From Catenovulum sediminis (GTDB lineage Bacteria > Pseudomonadota > Gammaproteobacteria > Enterobacterales > Alteromonadaceae): a DNA stretch of 64,000 nt. Location of the stretch: assembly GCF_040270295.1 (NCBI RefSeq), contig NZ_JBELOE010000280.1; one strand, given 5' to 3'. Under the pieces are notes generated by a model, which saw only the letters and a list, made by a program, of their open reading frames with translations, was not told the origin of the DNA and searched no databases. Shown here piece after piece: positions 35,128 to 44,613 of the stretch; position 1 is the stretch's first letter, and every line of letters begins with the position of its first letter. A program made the position numbers and the translations under genes.

Positions 35128-35157
35128 GTATAAGCCTGAGTAAAACACTCAAGTTTA
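35105..35157 (-). promoter_or_regulatory. Two tandem IscR type 1 boxes
   Basis: The proximal box (35105-35131) reads on the minus strand ATACTTGACT then AAATTACTCAGGTAATA, and the distal box (35131-35157) reads AAACTTGAGT then GTTTTACTCAGGCTTA. Both fit the E. coli type 1 pattern with spaced GACT/ACTC-AGG half-sites. Their repeat distance is about 26 bases, and the proximal one covers the -35. Confidence 0.75.
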
Positions 35158-35223
35158 TAAAGGGTAAATGATGTGGCTGGAATTTTAGCGCGGAAAGTAT
35201 AACCTCTGCGTCTAATAGTGCAA

Positions 35224-36192
35224 CTAAGAGGTTGCTAAATCTTTATTTAACGTAACTTGTATAAAGCTCGTTGGTTCATTATTTGTGCATGTGCTTGATT
35301 CTATAATACAGTTTCTGCCCTGCTTTTTTGCTTGATATAAAGCTAAATCTGCTTGATTTAAAGCTTGCTCAAATGCAAAACTGTCGTCTAATTGTTTAAG
35401 TCCTATCGAAAGAGACTTCTCAATTTTCAGGCCATCTACTGCAAATAAACTGTCATAATACACTTTGTGTATTCTTTGTGCTACGCGTCGAGCCGTTGTA
35501 ATATTTCCTTTGATCACGACTAAAAACTCTTCTCCGCCAAACCGAAAAGCGTAATCAACCTCTCTAATTTCGTTTAAAATTGTCCTCGCGGCATGTTGAA
35601 TGAGTTTATCCCCTTCCAAATGTCCATAAGTATCGTTGAAGTGTTTGAAACGGTCTAAATCAATCATCGCCAGTGTATGAGGGCTTTGCTCTAGGTTTAA
35701 AGATTGCAGCCTCGTTTTGAATTCATCATTTAAAAAACGTCTGTTATATAAATGTGTCATTGGATCGGTATTGCTAACCGAGGTTAAAGCTAATTTCTGC
35801 TCTTGTAGCAATTTAATCTGCTGTTTATAGCGCCCAGACCATTTAAATAAAGCAAACATGATAACCAAGACGCCAACGTTGTTAGCAGCATTTTCAAGAA
35901 TTAAAGAAATGAATAGTGGTTGGATATTAATGACCTCATCTAACAGGTCATGCGTATGTCCACATAATAAAGACAATAAGCCGATAAAGAACATACTTGA
36001 TTCTGAAGTTGTAGAGGCAAGCCTGAGGTTAACAAACAGCATCATGAAAATCACAATAATGGTAAACACTTCACTGCTTAGATCAAAAAAGTTTATCGCA
36101 TTATTTTCTATTGGTTGGTTGGTATTCAGGAGGTGTATTGACCATCCAGTCAGTACGATAACAAATGCAAATAACGCTCGAACTCTCACCAT
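35224..36192 (-). CDS. Membrane diguanylate cyclase (GGDEF)
   Basis: A 322-residue protein with about five hydrophobic helices in the first 120 residues and a C-terminal GGDEF domain. The active-site motif is FRFGGEEF, and five residues before it lies REVD, an RxxD inhibitory I-site. It is therefore expected to be an active, product-inhibited cyclase in the inner membrane. It stands alone, upstream of nothing on its strand except the iscR region, which has its own promoter. Confidence 0.92.
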   Translation of the reverse strand: MVRVRALFAFVIVLTGWSIHLLNTNQPIENNAINFFDLSSEVFTIIVIFMMLFVNLRLASTTSESSMFFIGLLSLLCGHTHDLLDEVINIQPLFISLILENAANNVGVLVIMFALFKWSGRYKQQIKLLQEQKLALTSVSNTDPMTHLYNRRFLNDEFKTRLQSLNLEQSPHTLAMIDLDRFKHFNDTYGHLEGDKLIQHAARTILNEIREVDYAFRFGGEEFLVVIKGNITTARRVAQRIHKVYYDSLFAVDGLKIEKSLSIGLKQLDDSFAFEQALNQADLALYQAKKQGRNCIIESSTCTNNEPTSFIQVTLNKDLATS

Positions 36193-36310
36193 CTTGATAT
36201 TTCTCTTTAGCTAATGCAAATTTCGCTGTGGCTTTGATTGAGCTGTTATTGTGTCAAAGAAATATGACAGTTTTATTTTTTTAGTCGGGTTTATATTACA
36301 GAAAAATGAC

Positions 36311-36365
36311 AGAGAATGGCCTGTGCTTTAATATACACATTCACATCCATATGTAACCATTCTCT
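36311..36365. repeat. Inverted repeat AGAGAATGG / CCATTCTCT
   Basis: The 9-bp arms (36311-36319 and 36357-36365) enclose 37 bases, between the alpha-glucosidase stop and the cyclase gene. On the minus strand the distal arm is followed by GTCATTTTTCTG, so a weak terminator for the alpha-glucosidase gene is possible. The long loop makes this uncertain. Confidence 0.4.
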
Positions 36366-36393
36366 ATTATTATCAATAAGTTAAAGGATTTAT

Positions 36394-38019
36394 TTAAAGT
36401 AAGCCAAAGAAAACACCAAAGGGTTTTAAGCTTACTTCATTAAATTCAATTGAACTATGTTCAAAATTGCTTGGTGTTATATTTTTAACGACAGACAGCT
36501 CACCTAGGTCGAGTTGTTTGTTACTGTTGGTAAAATTAAAACAAGCCAAAACCTGCTGCCCACATGCAGACTTTCTTTTAAGTACTAGAACCTCATTAGA
36601 TATAGGTAAAAATTCAAGCGCCCCTGTAACTAAAGCGGGTTGTTCTTTTCGCCATTTCATAAATTGACGATAGGTGTTCAATACCGAATTAGTTACTCGT
36701 TCTTGATTTTTAACTGATTTAGTTAAATGTGCCGGAGAGACTGGCAACCAGGGTTTTCCTTTCGTAAAACCGCCGTTTACACAATCATCGTGCCAAGGCA
36801 TCGGGGTTCGGCAACCATCGCGGCCTTTAAAAGTTGGCCAAAATTCAATACCGTATGGATCCTGTAAAGCTTCATAGGGAACCTCAGATTCACACAAGCC
36901 TAATTCTTCTCCCTGATACAAACATACACTGCCTCTTAAAGAGCAAAGCATTGCGGTAACCATTTTTGAAAATGCTTCGCTATTTGCGTTTCCAGCCCAT
37001 CGACTAACGACCCGTGATACGTCATGATTTCCAACAGCCCAACATGGCCAGCCATCCCCTAAACTATTTTCGAGTGTCTCAACTGTATTGCGCACATATT
37101 CAACGCTAAAGTCTGGCGTAAGCAATTCGAAACTATAGGTCATATGCAACCTATTATTGCCTTTAGTATATTCGGCCATCGTTGCCAGCGAATCTTCTGA
37201 TGCGATTTCGCCTAGGCTAACTGAACCTGGGTACCTGTTTAACAAGGCTCTGAGGTGTTCAATAAATACAATATTTTCTGGGCGATCATTGTTGTAATAA
37301 TGATATTGATAAGCGTATGGGTTATCTTCGCTAAATCCGCGCCCTGCTCTTTCATTTTCTGGTTTTGCTGGGTTATCGCGTAATTGTTGATCATGAAAAC
37401 AAAAAGTAATCGCGTCTAAACGTAAGCCATCGACACCTTTTTGTAACCAAAATTCGATATTGTCCAAAACAGCTTGCTGTACTTCTGGATTATGGAAATT
37501 CAAATCTGGCTGACTGGTTAAAAAATTGTGTAAATAATACTGACGTCGTCTTGAATCCCATTGCCATGCTGGTCCCCCAAATATCGATAACCAGTTGTTT
37601 GGCGGCGCACCACAAGGTTTAGGATCGGCCCAAACGTACCAGTCAGCTTTTGGGTTTATCTTATCTTGTCGACTCTCTGCAAACCATTTGTGCTGATCGG
37701 AAGTGTGACTCAACACCTGATCTATCATAACTTTTAAGCCCAAAGCATGTGCTTTTTCAATGAGCTGATCAAAGTCGTCAATATCACCAAAAATTGGGTC
37801 TATTGCGCGGTAATCGCTGATGTCGTAGCCAAAATCTTTCATTGGCGATTTGAAACAAGGTGATATCCATATTGCATCTACACCCAAGCTTGCGATGTAA
37901 TCAAGTTTTGAAATAATCCCAGGCAAATCGCCTATACCATCATTATTTGAATCCATTAAACTACGTGGATAAATTTGATAAATAGTAGCTCCACGCCACC
38001 AATCGATATTACTTGCCAT
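36394..38019 (-). CDS. Alpha-glucosidase (glycoside hydrolase family 13)
   Basis: A 541-residue cytoplasmic GH13 enzyme of the oligo-1,6-glucosidase/alpha-glucosidase group, opening with WWRGATIYQIYPRSLMDSN. The catalytic residues are the Asp in DGLRLDAITF, the Glu in SLGEIAS and the Asp in VGNHDVSR. It would split malto-oligosaccharides taken into the cell. It is divergent from the surface amylase gene, with two LacI-type operators between, so the pair probably forms a maltodextrin regulon. Confidence 0.92.
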   Translation of the reverse strand: MASNIDWWRGATIYQIYPRSLMDSNNDGIGDLPGIISKLDYIASLGVDAIWISPCFKSPMKDFGYDISDYRAIDPIFGDIDDFDQLIEKAHALGLKVMIDQVLSHTSDQHKWFAESRQDKINPKADWYVWADPKPCGAPPNNWLSIFGGPAWQWDSRRRQYYLHNFLTSQPDLNFHNPEVQQAVLDNIEFWLQKGVDGLRLDAITFCFHDQQLRDNPAKPENERAGRGFSEDNPYAYQYHYYNNDRPENIVFIEHLRALLNRYPGSVSLGEIASEDSLATMAEYTKGNNRLHMTYSFELLTPDFSVEYVRNTVETLENSLGDGWPCWAVGNHDVSRVVSRWAGNANSEAFSKMVTAMLCSLRGSVCLYQGEELGLCESEVPYEALQDPYGIEFWPTFKGRDGCRTPMPWHDDCVNGGFTKGKPWLPVSPAHLTKSVKNQERVTNSVLNTYRQFMKWRKEQPALVTGALEFLPISNEVLVLKRKSACGQQVLACFNFTNSNKQLDLGELSVVKNITPSNFEHSSIEFNEVSLKPFGVFFGLL

Positions 38020-38110
38020 GAGATTACCTCGGTAATGATTAATTCGTTATGACCTGCTCAAGGCCACACATTCTAAGCCCGTTTGACACATATAAATAGC
38101 TTTATTCAGT

Positions 38111-38124
38111 TGCATACGTTTGCA
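38111..38124. promoter_or_regulatory. LacI-type operator 1 (TGCATACGTTTGCA)
   Basis: A 14-bp near-palindrome centred on CG, as is usual for LacI-family regulators. It shares 12 of 14 bases with operator 2 and lies 92 bases upstream of the alpha-glucosidase start. A MalR-type maltose repressor is the likely partner; the regulator gene is not in this window. Confidence 0.6.
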
Positions 38125-38210
38125 GTAAAGCCAACAAAATTCGAGTCTTTAAGCAATATTTAGATAGGCATTGTGATTGCAAATGTGAATATTATGTAGC
38201 AATAACGCAT

Positions 38211-38224
38211 TGAATACGTATGCA
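38211..38224. promoter_or_regulatory. LacI-type operator 2 (TGAATACGTATGCA)
   Basis: A second 14-bp near-palindrome with the same CG centre, exactly 100 bp to the right of operator 1 and 130 bases upstream of the amylase start. The joint consensus is TGCATACGTATGCA. A spacing close to a whole number of helix turns would allow looping. Confidence 0.6.
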
Positions 38225-38353
38225 GATGTTGTCGTTTTTTTAAATATATGACTAGTATTAACCCATGCTTGACTACCTTTGTTTTTTACAAGGTATGCAG
38301 GTTTTACGTTTTTAATTCAGGACATCTAAGTTCATTATCTTTAGGTAGAAAAA

Positions 38354-40075
38354 ATGGCCATTAAAAGAAACAAAATACATCAGTGTGTTGTTGCAGCTTT
38401 AGCGACAAGTGCTGCTTTATTAACAGGTTGTGCAACACAAAGTTCGAATAGTACAGCTCAAATTACAAACTCTTATTACGGTACTTTAGAGCCATTTGCT
38501 CAAGAAAATTTATATTTTGTATTAACCGATCGTTTTGTCGATGGCGATCCGAATAATAATTACCCAGAGCAAGGTGGTGATGAGAACTATACTTTTAACC
38601 GCCCTTTAAAAGGTCCTGATGGTAAAGAAGCGAATGTTGGTTATTTAGGTGGAGATCTCCTCGGTGTATATCAGCATGCTGATTATATAAAAGATTTGGG
38701 CTTTACCTCTGTTTGGGTGACCCCGATAGTTGAAAATCCAGACGAAGCTTTTACCGGAGGTGAAAAAATTCACTACGGTGAAATGTTTAAAGACGGTGGT
38801 AAAACTGGCTATCACGGGTATTGGGGCGTGAACTTTTTTGTAGAAGATGAACATCTTGTATCTGAAAACTTCAAGTTCAAAGACTTTACCGCTGGCATGA
38901 AATCAAAAGGTTTAAAAACAGTTTTAGATATAGTGGCTAATCACGGCTCTCCTTCTTATACAATGCCTCAAGATCAACCCATGTATGGTGAAATATACGA
39001 CAAGGATGGCAAGCTGATAGCCGATCATCAAAATTTACACCCTACCGAGTTAAATTATGACAACCCACTTCATACCTTTTTTTACAAAAAACCGGATTTA
39101 GCTCAGCTTTCTGATACCAATGCGGATAACCCTGCGGTACTAGACTATTTTGTAGAAGCTTATCTGCAATGGATAGATCAAGGTGCTGAAGCTTTTAGAA
39201 TTGATACCATTCGGCATATGCCTCATCATTTTTGGAAGAAATTTGCGGACAGAATTCGTGAACACCATCCTGACTTTTTCATGTTTGGTGAAAGCTTTGT
39301 CTATGAAGCGGACTTTATTGCCCAGCACACCTTACCTGAAAACGGTAAGGTGAGTGTCTTAGATTTTCCTGGTCAAGCTGCTATCACCAGTGTTTTTGGT
39401 AAACCTAAAGAGGGGGAGCCAGCTAAAGGCTACCAAGATCTGTTAAGCTATTTGTATCTAGAGCAAAGCCCTTACCATAACCCATATGATTTGATGACCT
39501 TTTATGACAATCATGATATGGCACGTATGAATGCGGACATTAAAGGTTTTATCAATGCAAATAACTGGTTATTTACCAGCCGCGGTATACCTGTCGTGTA
39601 TTATGGCTCTGAAACTGCTTTTATGGCAGGTACAGCTGAGCATGAAGGCAATAGAAACTATTATGGGGTCGATAAAATAGCTGAGGCAAAAACACACCCT
39701 GTCGCGCAATCGATGAAAACGGTCGCGCATATTCGAAAAGAGTCGGTCGCGCTACAACGTGGTTTACAGCTAAACCTTGATTTTAATCAAGACACGGCTG
39801 CGTTTTATCGTATCTACCAACATGATGGTGTCATTCAAAACGCGCTAGTATTGCTTAATAAAGGAGATGAAGAAACAAGCATCGAACTTTCAGGCGATAA
39901 GCTACATGCCGGTACCTACACAGACGCAATGAGTGGAAAGCAAACAAGCATCTCGAATGGTTTATCTTACCCTGTACCTGCGAATGGTGTGGTTGTGTTG
40001 TTAAACGATACTGCGATATCTAACCCTAAGATATTGGCTGAGTTAGCTAAATTGCAGCAGGTCGTTCCAATGTAA
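38354..40075 (+). CDS. Alpha-amylase family lipoprotein (glycoside hydrolase family 13)
   Basis: A 573-residue GH13 enzyme exported as a lipoprotein. The signal peptide ends LLTGCATQS, with the lipobox Cys at about residue 26 followed by Ala, which suggests outer-membrane localisation. The barrel begins at FVLTDRFVDGDPNNNY. Catalytic residues are the Asp in EAFRIDTIRHM, the Glu in MFGESF and the Asp in FYDNHDMAR. It probably cuts starch or glycogen at the cell surface. Convergent with trmN6, it ends at a bidirectional terminator. Confidence 0.92.
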   Translation: MAIKRNKIHQCVVAALATSAALLTGCATQSSNSTAQITNSYYGTLEPFAQENLYFVLTDRFVDGDPNNNYPEQGGDENYTFNRPLKGPDGKEANVGYLGGDLLGVYQHADYIKDLGFTSVWVTPIVENPDEAFTGGEKIHYGEMFKDGGKTGYHGYWGVNFFVEDEHLVSENFKFKDFTAGMKSKGLKTVLDIVANHGSPSYTMPQDQPMYGEIYDKDGKLIADHQNLHPTELNYDNPLHTFFYKKPDLAQLSDTNADNPAVLDYFVEAYLQWIDQGAEAFRIDTIRHMPHHFWKKFADRIREHHPDFFMFGESFVYEADFIAQHTLPENGKVSVLDFPGQAAITSVFGKPKEGEPAKGYQDLLSYLYLEQSPYHNPYDLMTFYDNHDMARMNADIKGFINANNWLFTSRGIPVVYYGSETAFMAGTAEHEGNRNYYGVDKIAEAKTHPVAQSMKTVAHIRKESVALQRGLQLNLDFNQDTAAFYRIYQHDGVIQNALVLLNKGDEETSIELSGDKLHAGTYTDAMSGKQTSISNGLSYPVPANGVVVLLNDTAISNPKILAELAKLQQVVPM

Positions 40076-40104
40076 TCATTAGGTGTGCGTGACCTAATTT
40101 AAAC

Positions 40105-40129
40105 AAAAAGGTGCTTAGGCACCTTTTTT
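40105..40129. terminator. Bidirectional intrinsic terminator
   Basis: A 10-bp stem AAAAAGGTGC and GCACCTTTTT with a TTAG loop lies between two convergent genes, 30 bases after the amylase stop. The A run and T run flank the stem, so it can end transcripts of both the amylase and trmN6. Confidence 0.85.
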
Positions 40130-40145
40130 GATACCCTAAAGTTAT

Positions 40146-40856
40146 TTAAAAATTTAAATAATATGGCTGACAAAGTGCTTTGTATGCTTTCGTATACTGC
40201 TTATTCTGTTGATAAATAACCAATTCATCTTGGCTGTACTCAGTTTTATTTTTGCTAAATCTTAGACAAGCTAGTTTATACTCATTTTTATCTTCGACTG
40301 TTTTAACGTTTAAACGGGCAACTAGGTGAAGTTCAAGCTTTGAAGCTTCTTTAACAAAGCAATCTAGATTGGCATAGGGTAAGATAAATTCAGCACTTCC
40401 TTGTTGCGTAATTAGAGCACTGACACATGTTAATAGCTGTTGAAAAGTTAATTCTTGTTGATGTCTTGCCAACATCCGTTGTGTTTCAAATTTTTGACCC
40501 GCAGTATAATAAGGCGGATTGGAAATAATCCATTGATACTTATTATCTGTAGCTAACGCTTTTATATCGGTATGTAATAAGCGTAGCCGTTGCGACCATT
40601 TACTCTGATAAAAGTTTTTCTGGCAATCTAATATCGCGTTTTTTTCTATTTCAACCGCATGTATTTCAACATTATCGGCTGTTTTTTGCGCCAGCATTAG
40701 AGAAAGTATGCCAGTTCCGGCGCCTATATCTAAAACACTGCCAGCAGGTAAGCAAGAAGCGTTACTCCAACTGCCCAAGATTAGACTATCAGTGGAAACT
40801 TTCATCCCACAATGTTTTTGTTCGACTAAAAATTGCTTACAACGAAACTGAGCCAC
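40146..40856 (-). CDS. trmN6: tRNA1(Val) (adenine37-N6)-methyltransferase TrmN6
   Basis: A 236-residue SAM-dependent methyltransferase of the YfiC/TrmN6 family that methylates N6 of A37 in tRNA1-Val. It opens with FRCKQFLVEQKHCGMKVSTDS, has the SAM-binding VLDIGAGTGILSLML near residue 41 and the catalytic NPPYY motif near 114. It lies 15 bases downstream of the 5-oxoprolinase gene on the same strand. Confidence 0.93.
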   Translation of the reverse strand: MAQFRCKQFLVEQKHCGMKVSTDSLILGSWSNASCLPAGSVLDIGAGTGILSLMLAQKTADNVEIHAVEIEKNAILDCQKNFYQSKWSQRLRLLHTDIKALATDNKYQWIISNPPYYTAGQKFETQRMLARHQQELTFQQLLTCVSALITQQGSAEFILPYANLDCFVKEASKLELHLVARLNVKTVEDKNEYKLACLRFSKNKTEYSQDELVIYQQNKQYTKAYKALCQPYYLNF

Positions 40857-40871
40857 GTTCTGAATCCTGAT

Positions 40872-43800
40872 TTATAAATTTTCATAAGCGCCATAAGCAC
40901 CACCACCTGGCGTTTTTATGGTTAATGACTCACCCGCTTTAACTTCCAGCTCGCAGTTTTCTGCCAACAAGGTTGTATTACCATCAATCGTATGCAACAT
41001 ATTTTTGCCACACTTTCCAGCTTGCCCGCCAAACAATCCTGGCGGTGCTACGATTCTGGAATTTGAAAGTATGTTGACTGTCATTTTTTGATTAAACTGT
41101 ATTGTTCTGGTTAAACCGTTTCCACCATTAAAGCGCCCTAATCCACCTGAATTTTGACGAATTGCAAATTGCCGCAATATCACTGGATACCTTTGCTCCA
41201 AAACTTCTAGATCGGTCAATCGCGAATTTGTCATATGGCTATGTACTGCATCGGTGCCATGGTAATTGTGACCAGCCCCCGTGCCGCCGGCTAAAGTTTC
41301 ATAATATTGATATGCGTGATTGCCAAAAGACAGATTATTCATCGTTGTCTGTGATGCCGCTTGTACACCCAAAGCCAAAAATAAGCTGGTTACAATCGCC
41401 TGTGACACTTCGACATTCCCAGCCACGACCGCTGCTGGGTACTCTGGGTCTAACATACTGCCTTTATTTACAATCACTTTCAGCGGACGCATACAACCGG
41501 CATTTAAAGGGATGTTTTTATCGACCAATGTTCTAAATACATAAATGACTGCCGCATCTGTAATGGAGCGCGGTGCATTAAAATTGGAATTTTGCTGTAG
41601 GGAAGACTGTGAAAAATCAATAACAGCTTGTTGATCATTTATTTTAATATCAACGGCAACAACAGCGCCACTATCCATTTTGAGCTGATAAGCGCCCGAG
41701 GATAAAGTTTTAAGCGCATTTTTAACGGCCAATTCACCATTGTCTAAAATGGCATTGGTCACTTGTTGAATATATGAAAACCCATATTTTTCTAATATCT
41801 TTTTCATCTCTTTTTGACCCGCAATATTAGCTGCTTGCTGTGCGGCGAGATCGGCTATATTCTGTGCAATATTGCGCGCTGGCAAAGCCCCCTTGGAAAA
41901 ATATTCATCAATCACCTGAGTTAAAAGTTGGTTATTCTCAACAACTTTTAAACCATCAAATAAAATGCCCTCTTCGTTAATATGTATACTGGCAGCGGGC
42001 ATTGAACCGGGTGTAATTCCACCAATATCGGCATGGTGAGCACGTGAAGCAAAGTACATAACCGGCTGCTCAATGCCTGCACTAAATAAAGGCGAAACCA
42101 AAGTTAAATCGGGTAGATGAGTGCCTCCTGAGTATGGCGAATTGATTAAATAGCTATCTCCAGCAGAAATTTTCTCAACCTTAGAAATAATCGCTTTTAC
42201 TGAATGGGACATAGACCCTAGGTGCACAGGTACATGTGGTGCGTTGGCTATCAATTCGCCATTTTCGTTGAATATAGCGCATGAAAAATCCAGTCTTTCA
42301 CGAATATTGACAGAGTGTGCCGTGCGCGCCAATATTTCCCCCATTTGCTCAGCAACCGACATGTATAAATTATTAAATATCTCTAACTGAACTGGATCCA
42401 ACGCCAATTTTCTACTTTGTTTTTTTGTTACCGATTGCTCATTAGAGAGCTGTTCCGTCTGACTAAATCGCAATGAGTAGTCGGCAAGGACTTCAGCATT
42501 CCAGCCGGGCTCTAAAACATTTGTACCTGTTTTTTCAATAATCAGTGCCGGACCATAGACTATTTCACTGATTGATAAATTTTCTCGATAATGAATTGTG
42601 TATTGCGAATCTGCCGGCAAATGTTTGTCAACTGAACTGACTATAGGTTCAACAGTAACTGCACTTAGGTTCGATTCAGATGGTTCTACTAGACTGACAA
42701 CCATAGCATCAATTTGAATTTCGCAGTTTTGCTGCAGATAACCAAACTGGCGCATATGTTGTGTTTCAAAATCACGTTTTAGGAGTCGATACTCGTCAAG
42801 TGCCAGCTCAATTCTAACCTCTGAACCAAGGTATTTCACTAGCAACCGAACGTTAAATTGTGGCTTAGCAAGATGAGTGTCTTTGCTTCTGGTTTTAAGC
42901 GAGGTTTTATTAAATTCAGCATGTAAGCTGTCTGCTAATATCGAGACTTCTTCGAGCGTTCTATCAGATAATGTTTTTTGAACACTGACTTCTTTAGTGA
43001 TGCCTTGATCAGCCAAACCAATACCAAAAGCAGATAATACACCCGCATAGGGATGAATGACCACGCTTTTCATGCCTAAACTGTCGGCCATTAGGCACGC
43101 ATGCTGCCCCCCCGCGCCACCAAAACAGGTTAAGGTATATTCTTTTAGGTCATGGCCTTTTTGAGTTGAAATTTTACGTACTGCATTAGCCATATTATCG
43201 ACCGCAATTGTTATAAAACCTTGTGCTATCTGCGTAATGCTTTTTACAATTTTGTCTTGCAATAGCTGTGCTTGTATTTGGTTAAGCTTATCTAAAGCCG
43301 CATTTTTATCTAATGCTTGATTGCCTTGCGGACCAAAAACATTTGGAAAGGCTTGCGGGATAATTTTCCCCAGAATCAAGTTGCAATCAGTAACAGTTAA
43401 AGGCCCGCCATTACGATAGCAGGCAGGGCCGGGGAAAGCGCCCGCTGATTCAGGTCCGACTTGAAAGCGCCCATCCTGATAACGACATATTGAACCGCCG
43501 CCCGCTGCCACTGTATTAATATTCATCATAGGTGCTGCGATTCTGACACCTGACACCTCTGTGATATAACTGCGTTCATAAGAGCCTGCGTAATGGGCAA
43601 CATCTGTTGATGTGCCGCCCATATCAAAAGCGATTATTTTCTTTATATCCAATGCTTGCGTTGTTCGACTCGCGCCAATGATACCGCCTGCAGGACCGGA
43701 TAAAATAGCATCTTTACCGTGAAACATATCAGCGGAGCAAAGTGCCCCACTTGATTGCATAAAATATAAAGGCACATTTCCCAAGGCATCGACAATTTGC

Positions 43801-44468
43801 CTGACATAATCTTGCATCACTGGCGTAAGATAAGCATCCGCGACACTGGTATCACCCCGAGGAATAATTTTGATAGTTTGTGAGCACCTGTGGGATAATG
43901 AAATCTGCTTAAAACCGACCTCTTTAGCCAATAATTCCAATGCCAATTCATGTTGCGGGTTTTTCCATCCATGCATCAAGACAATCGCTAACGCCTCGAA
44001 GTTTTCGGACTTCAATGTTTGCAGTTGTGTCCGTATATCTTCAATTTTAAGTTGTTTTTCAACTTTGCCGTCAACCAGAATTCTTTCATCAATCTCAACG
44101 ACTGTCTGGTACAAAGATTCAGGTAATTTAATATCTAGTGCAAAGATGTTAGGTCTGTTCTGAGTGGCAATTTTTAAAGCGTCGCGAAAACCGCGTGTTG
44201 TTATTAACGCTGTTTTGGCCCCTTTTCGTTCTAATAAGGCATTAGTAGCTACCGTGGTACCAATTTTTACATGCTCGATAAGTGCCTGTGGAATCGGCTG
44301 TTCTCGCGGTAAGTCCATAATATCGCGAATGCCTTGTATCGCTGAATTTGGGTACTGTGCTGGGTTTTCGGAAAGGAGTTTGTGTGATTTAAATTCACCA
44401 TCGGGAGCAATTGCAACTATATCTGTAAATGTTCCCCCGCGATCTACCCAAATTTGCCATCCAGCCAC
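40872..44468 (-). CDS. 5-oxoprolinase (hydantoinase A/B fusion)
   Basis: A 1198-residue ATP-dependent 5-oxoprolinase-type enzyme that would open 5-oxoproline to glutamate. The HyuA half (about 1-680) begins WQIWVDRGGTFTDIVAI and has an ASKHA-type phosphate motif (FDMGGTSTDVAHY). The HyuB half (about 690-1198) begins DPVQLEIFNNLYMSVAEQMG and carries GGTHLPDLTLVSP. I chose the GTG at 44468 because AAGAGG lies 6-7 bases upstream; the frame stays open to 44489. Some family members act on hydantoins, so the substrate is inferred from the full fusion and length. Confidence 0.87.
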   Translation of the reverse strand: MAGWQIWVDRGGTFTDIVAIAPDGEFKSHKLLSENPAQYPNSAIQGIRDIMDLPREQPIPQALIEHVKIGTTVATNALLERKGAKTALITTRGFRDALKIATQNRPNIFALDIKLPESLYQTVVEIDERILVDGKVEKQLKIEDIRTQLQTLKSENFEALAIVLMHGWKNPQHELALELLAKEVGFKQISLSHRCSQTIKIIPRGDTSVADAYLTPVMQDYVRQIVDALGNVPLYFMQSSGALCSADMFHGKDAILSGPAGGIIGASRTTQALDIKKIIAFDMGGTSTDVAHYAGSYERSYITEVSGVRIAAPMMNINTVAAGGGSICRYQDGRFQVGPESAGAFPGPACYRNGGPLTVTDCNLILGKIIPQAFPNVFGPQGNQALDKNAALDKLNQIQAQLLQDKIVKSITQIAQGFITIAVDNMANAVRKISTQKGHDLKEYTLTCFGGAGGQHACLMADSLGMKSVVIHPYAGVLSAFGIGLADQGITKEVSVQKTLSDRTLEEVSILADSLHAEFNKTSLKTRSKDTHLAKPQFNVRLLVKYLGSEVRIELALDEYRLLKRDFETQHMRQFGYLQQNCEIQIDAMVVSLVEPSESNLSAVTVEPIVSSVDKHLPADSQYTIHYRENLSISEIVYGPALIIEKTGTNVLEPGWNAEVLADYSLRFSQTEQLSNEQSVTKKQSRKLALDPVQLEIFNNLYMSVAEQMGEILARTAHSVNIRERLDFSCAIFNENGELIANAPHVPVHLGSMSHSVKAIISKVEKISAGDSYLINSPYSGGTHLPDLTLVSPLFSAGIEQPVMYFASRAHHADIGGITPGSMPAASIHINEEGILFDGLKVVENNQLLTQVIDEYFSKGALPARNIAQNIADLAAQQAANIAGQKEMKKILEKYGFSYIQQVTNAILDNGELAVKNALKTLSSGAYQLKMDSGAVVAVDIKINDQQAVIDFSQSSLQQNSNFNAPRSITDAAVIYVFRTLVDKNIPLNAGCMRPLKVIVNKGSMLDPEYPAAVVAGNVEVSQAIVTSLFLALGVQAASQTTMNNLSFGNHAYQYYETLAGGTGAGHNYHGTDAVHSHMTNSRLTDLEVLEQRYPVILRQFAIRQNSGGLGRFNGGNGLTRTIQFNQKMTVNILSNSRIVAPPGLFGGQAGKCGKNMLHTIDGNTTLLAENCELEVKAGESLTIKTPGGGAYGAYENL

Positions 44469-44613
44469 AACCAACCTCTTAACTATCAATTTATCAAAAC
44501 ATCAAGTTTATCATTATGTTGAACGGTATAAAATGAATTATGGTAAGGCTAAGGATGGATGAGTGACTACGCGTGTTTGCAATTTATATTAAATCTTGAG
44601 GCTCCAACAAAGA

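Larger units (their letters stand above)
38020..38353. promoter_or_regulatory. Divergent regulatory region of the GH13 pair
   Basis: This 334-base gene-free stretch carries the promoters of the two divergent GH13 genes. It holds two related 14-bp operators exactly 100 bp apart and is otherwise AT-rich. I saw no small gene or RNA motif in it. The amylase 5' leader is about 120 bases from the right-hand operator to the ATG. Confidence 0.7.

Noticed and set aside
42961..44468. Separate hyuA and hyuB genes
   Set aside because: The frame is continuous through both halves with no stop or start at the junction, as in eukaryotic-like 5-oxoprolinases.
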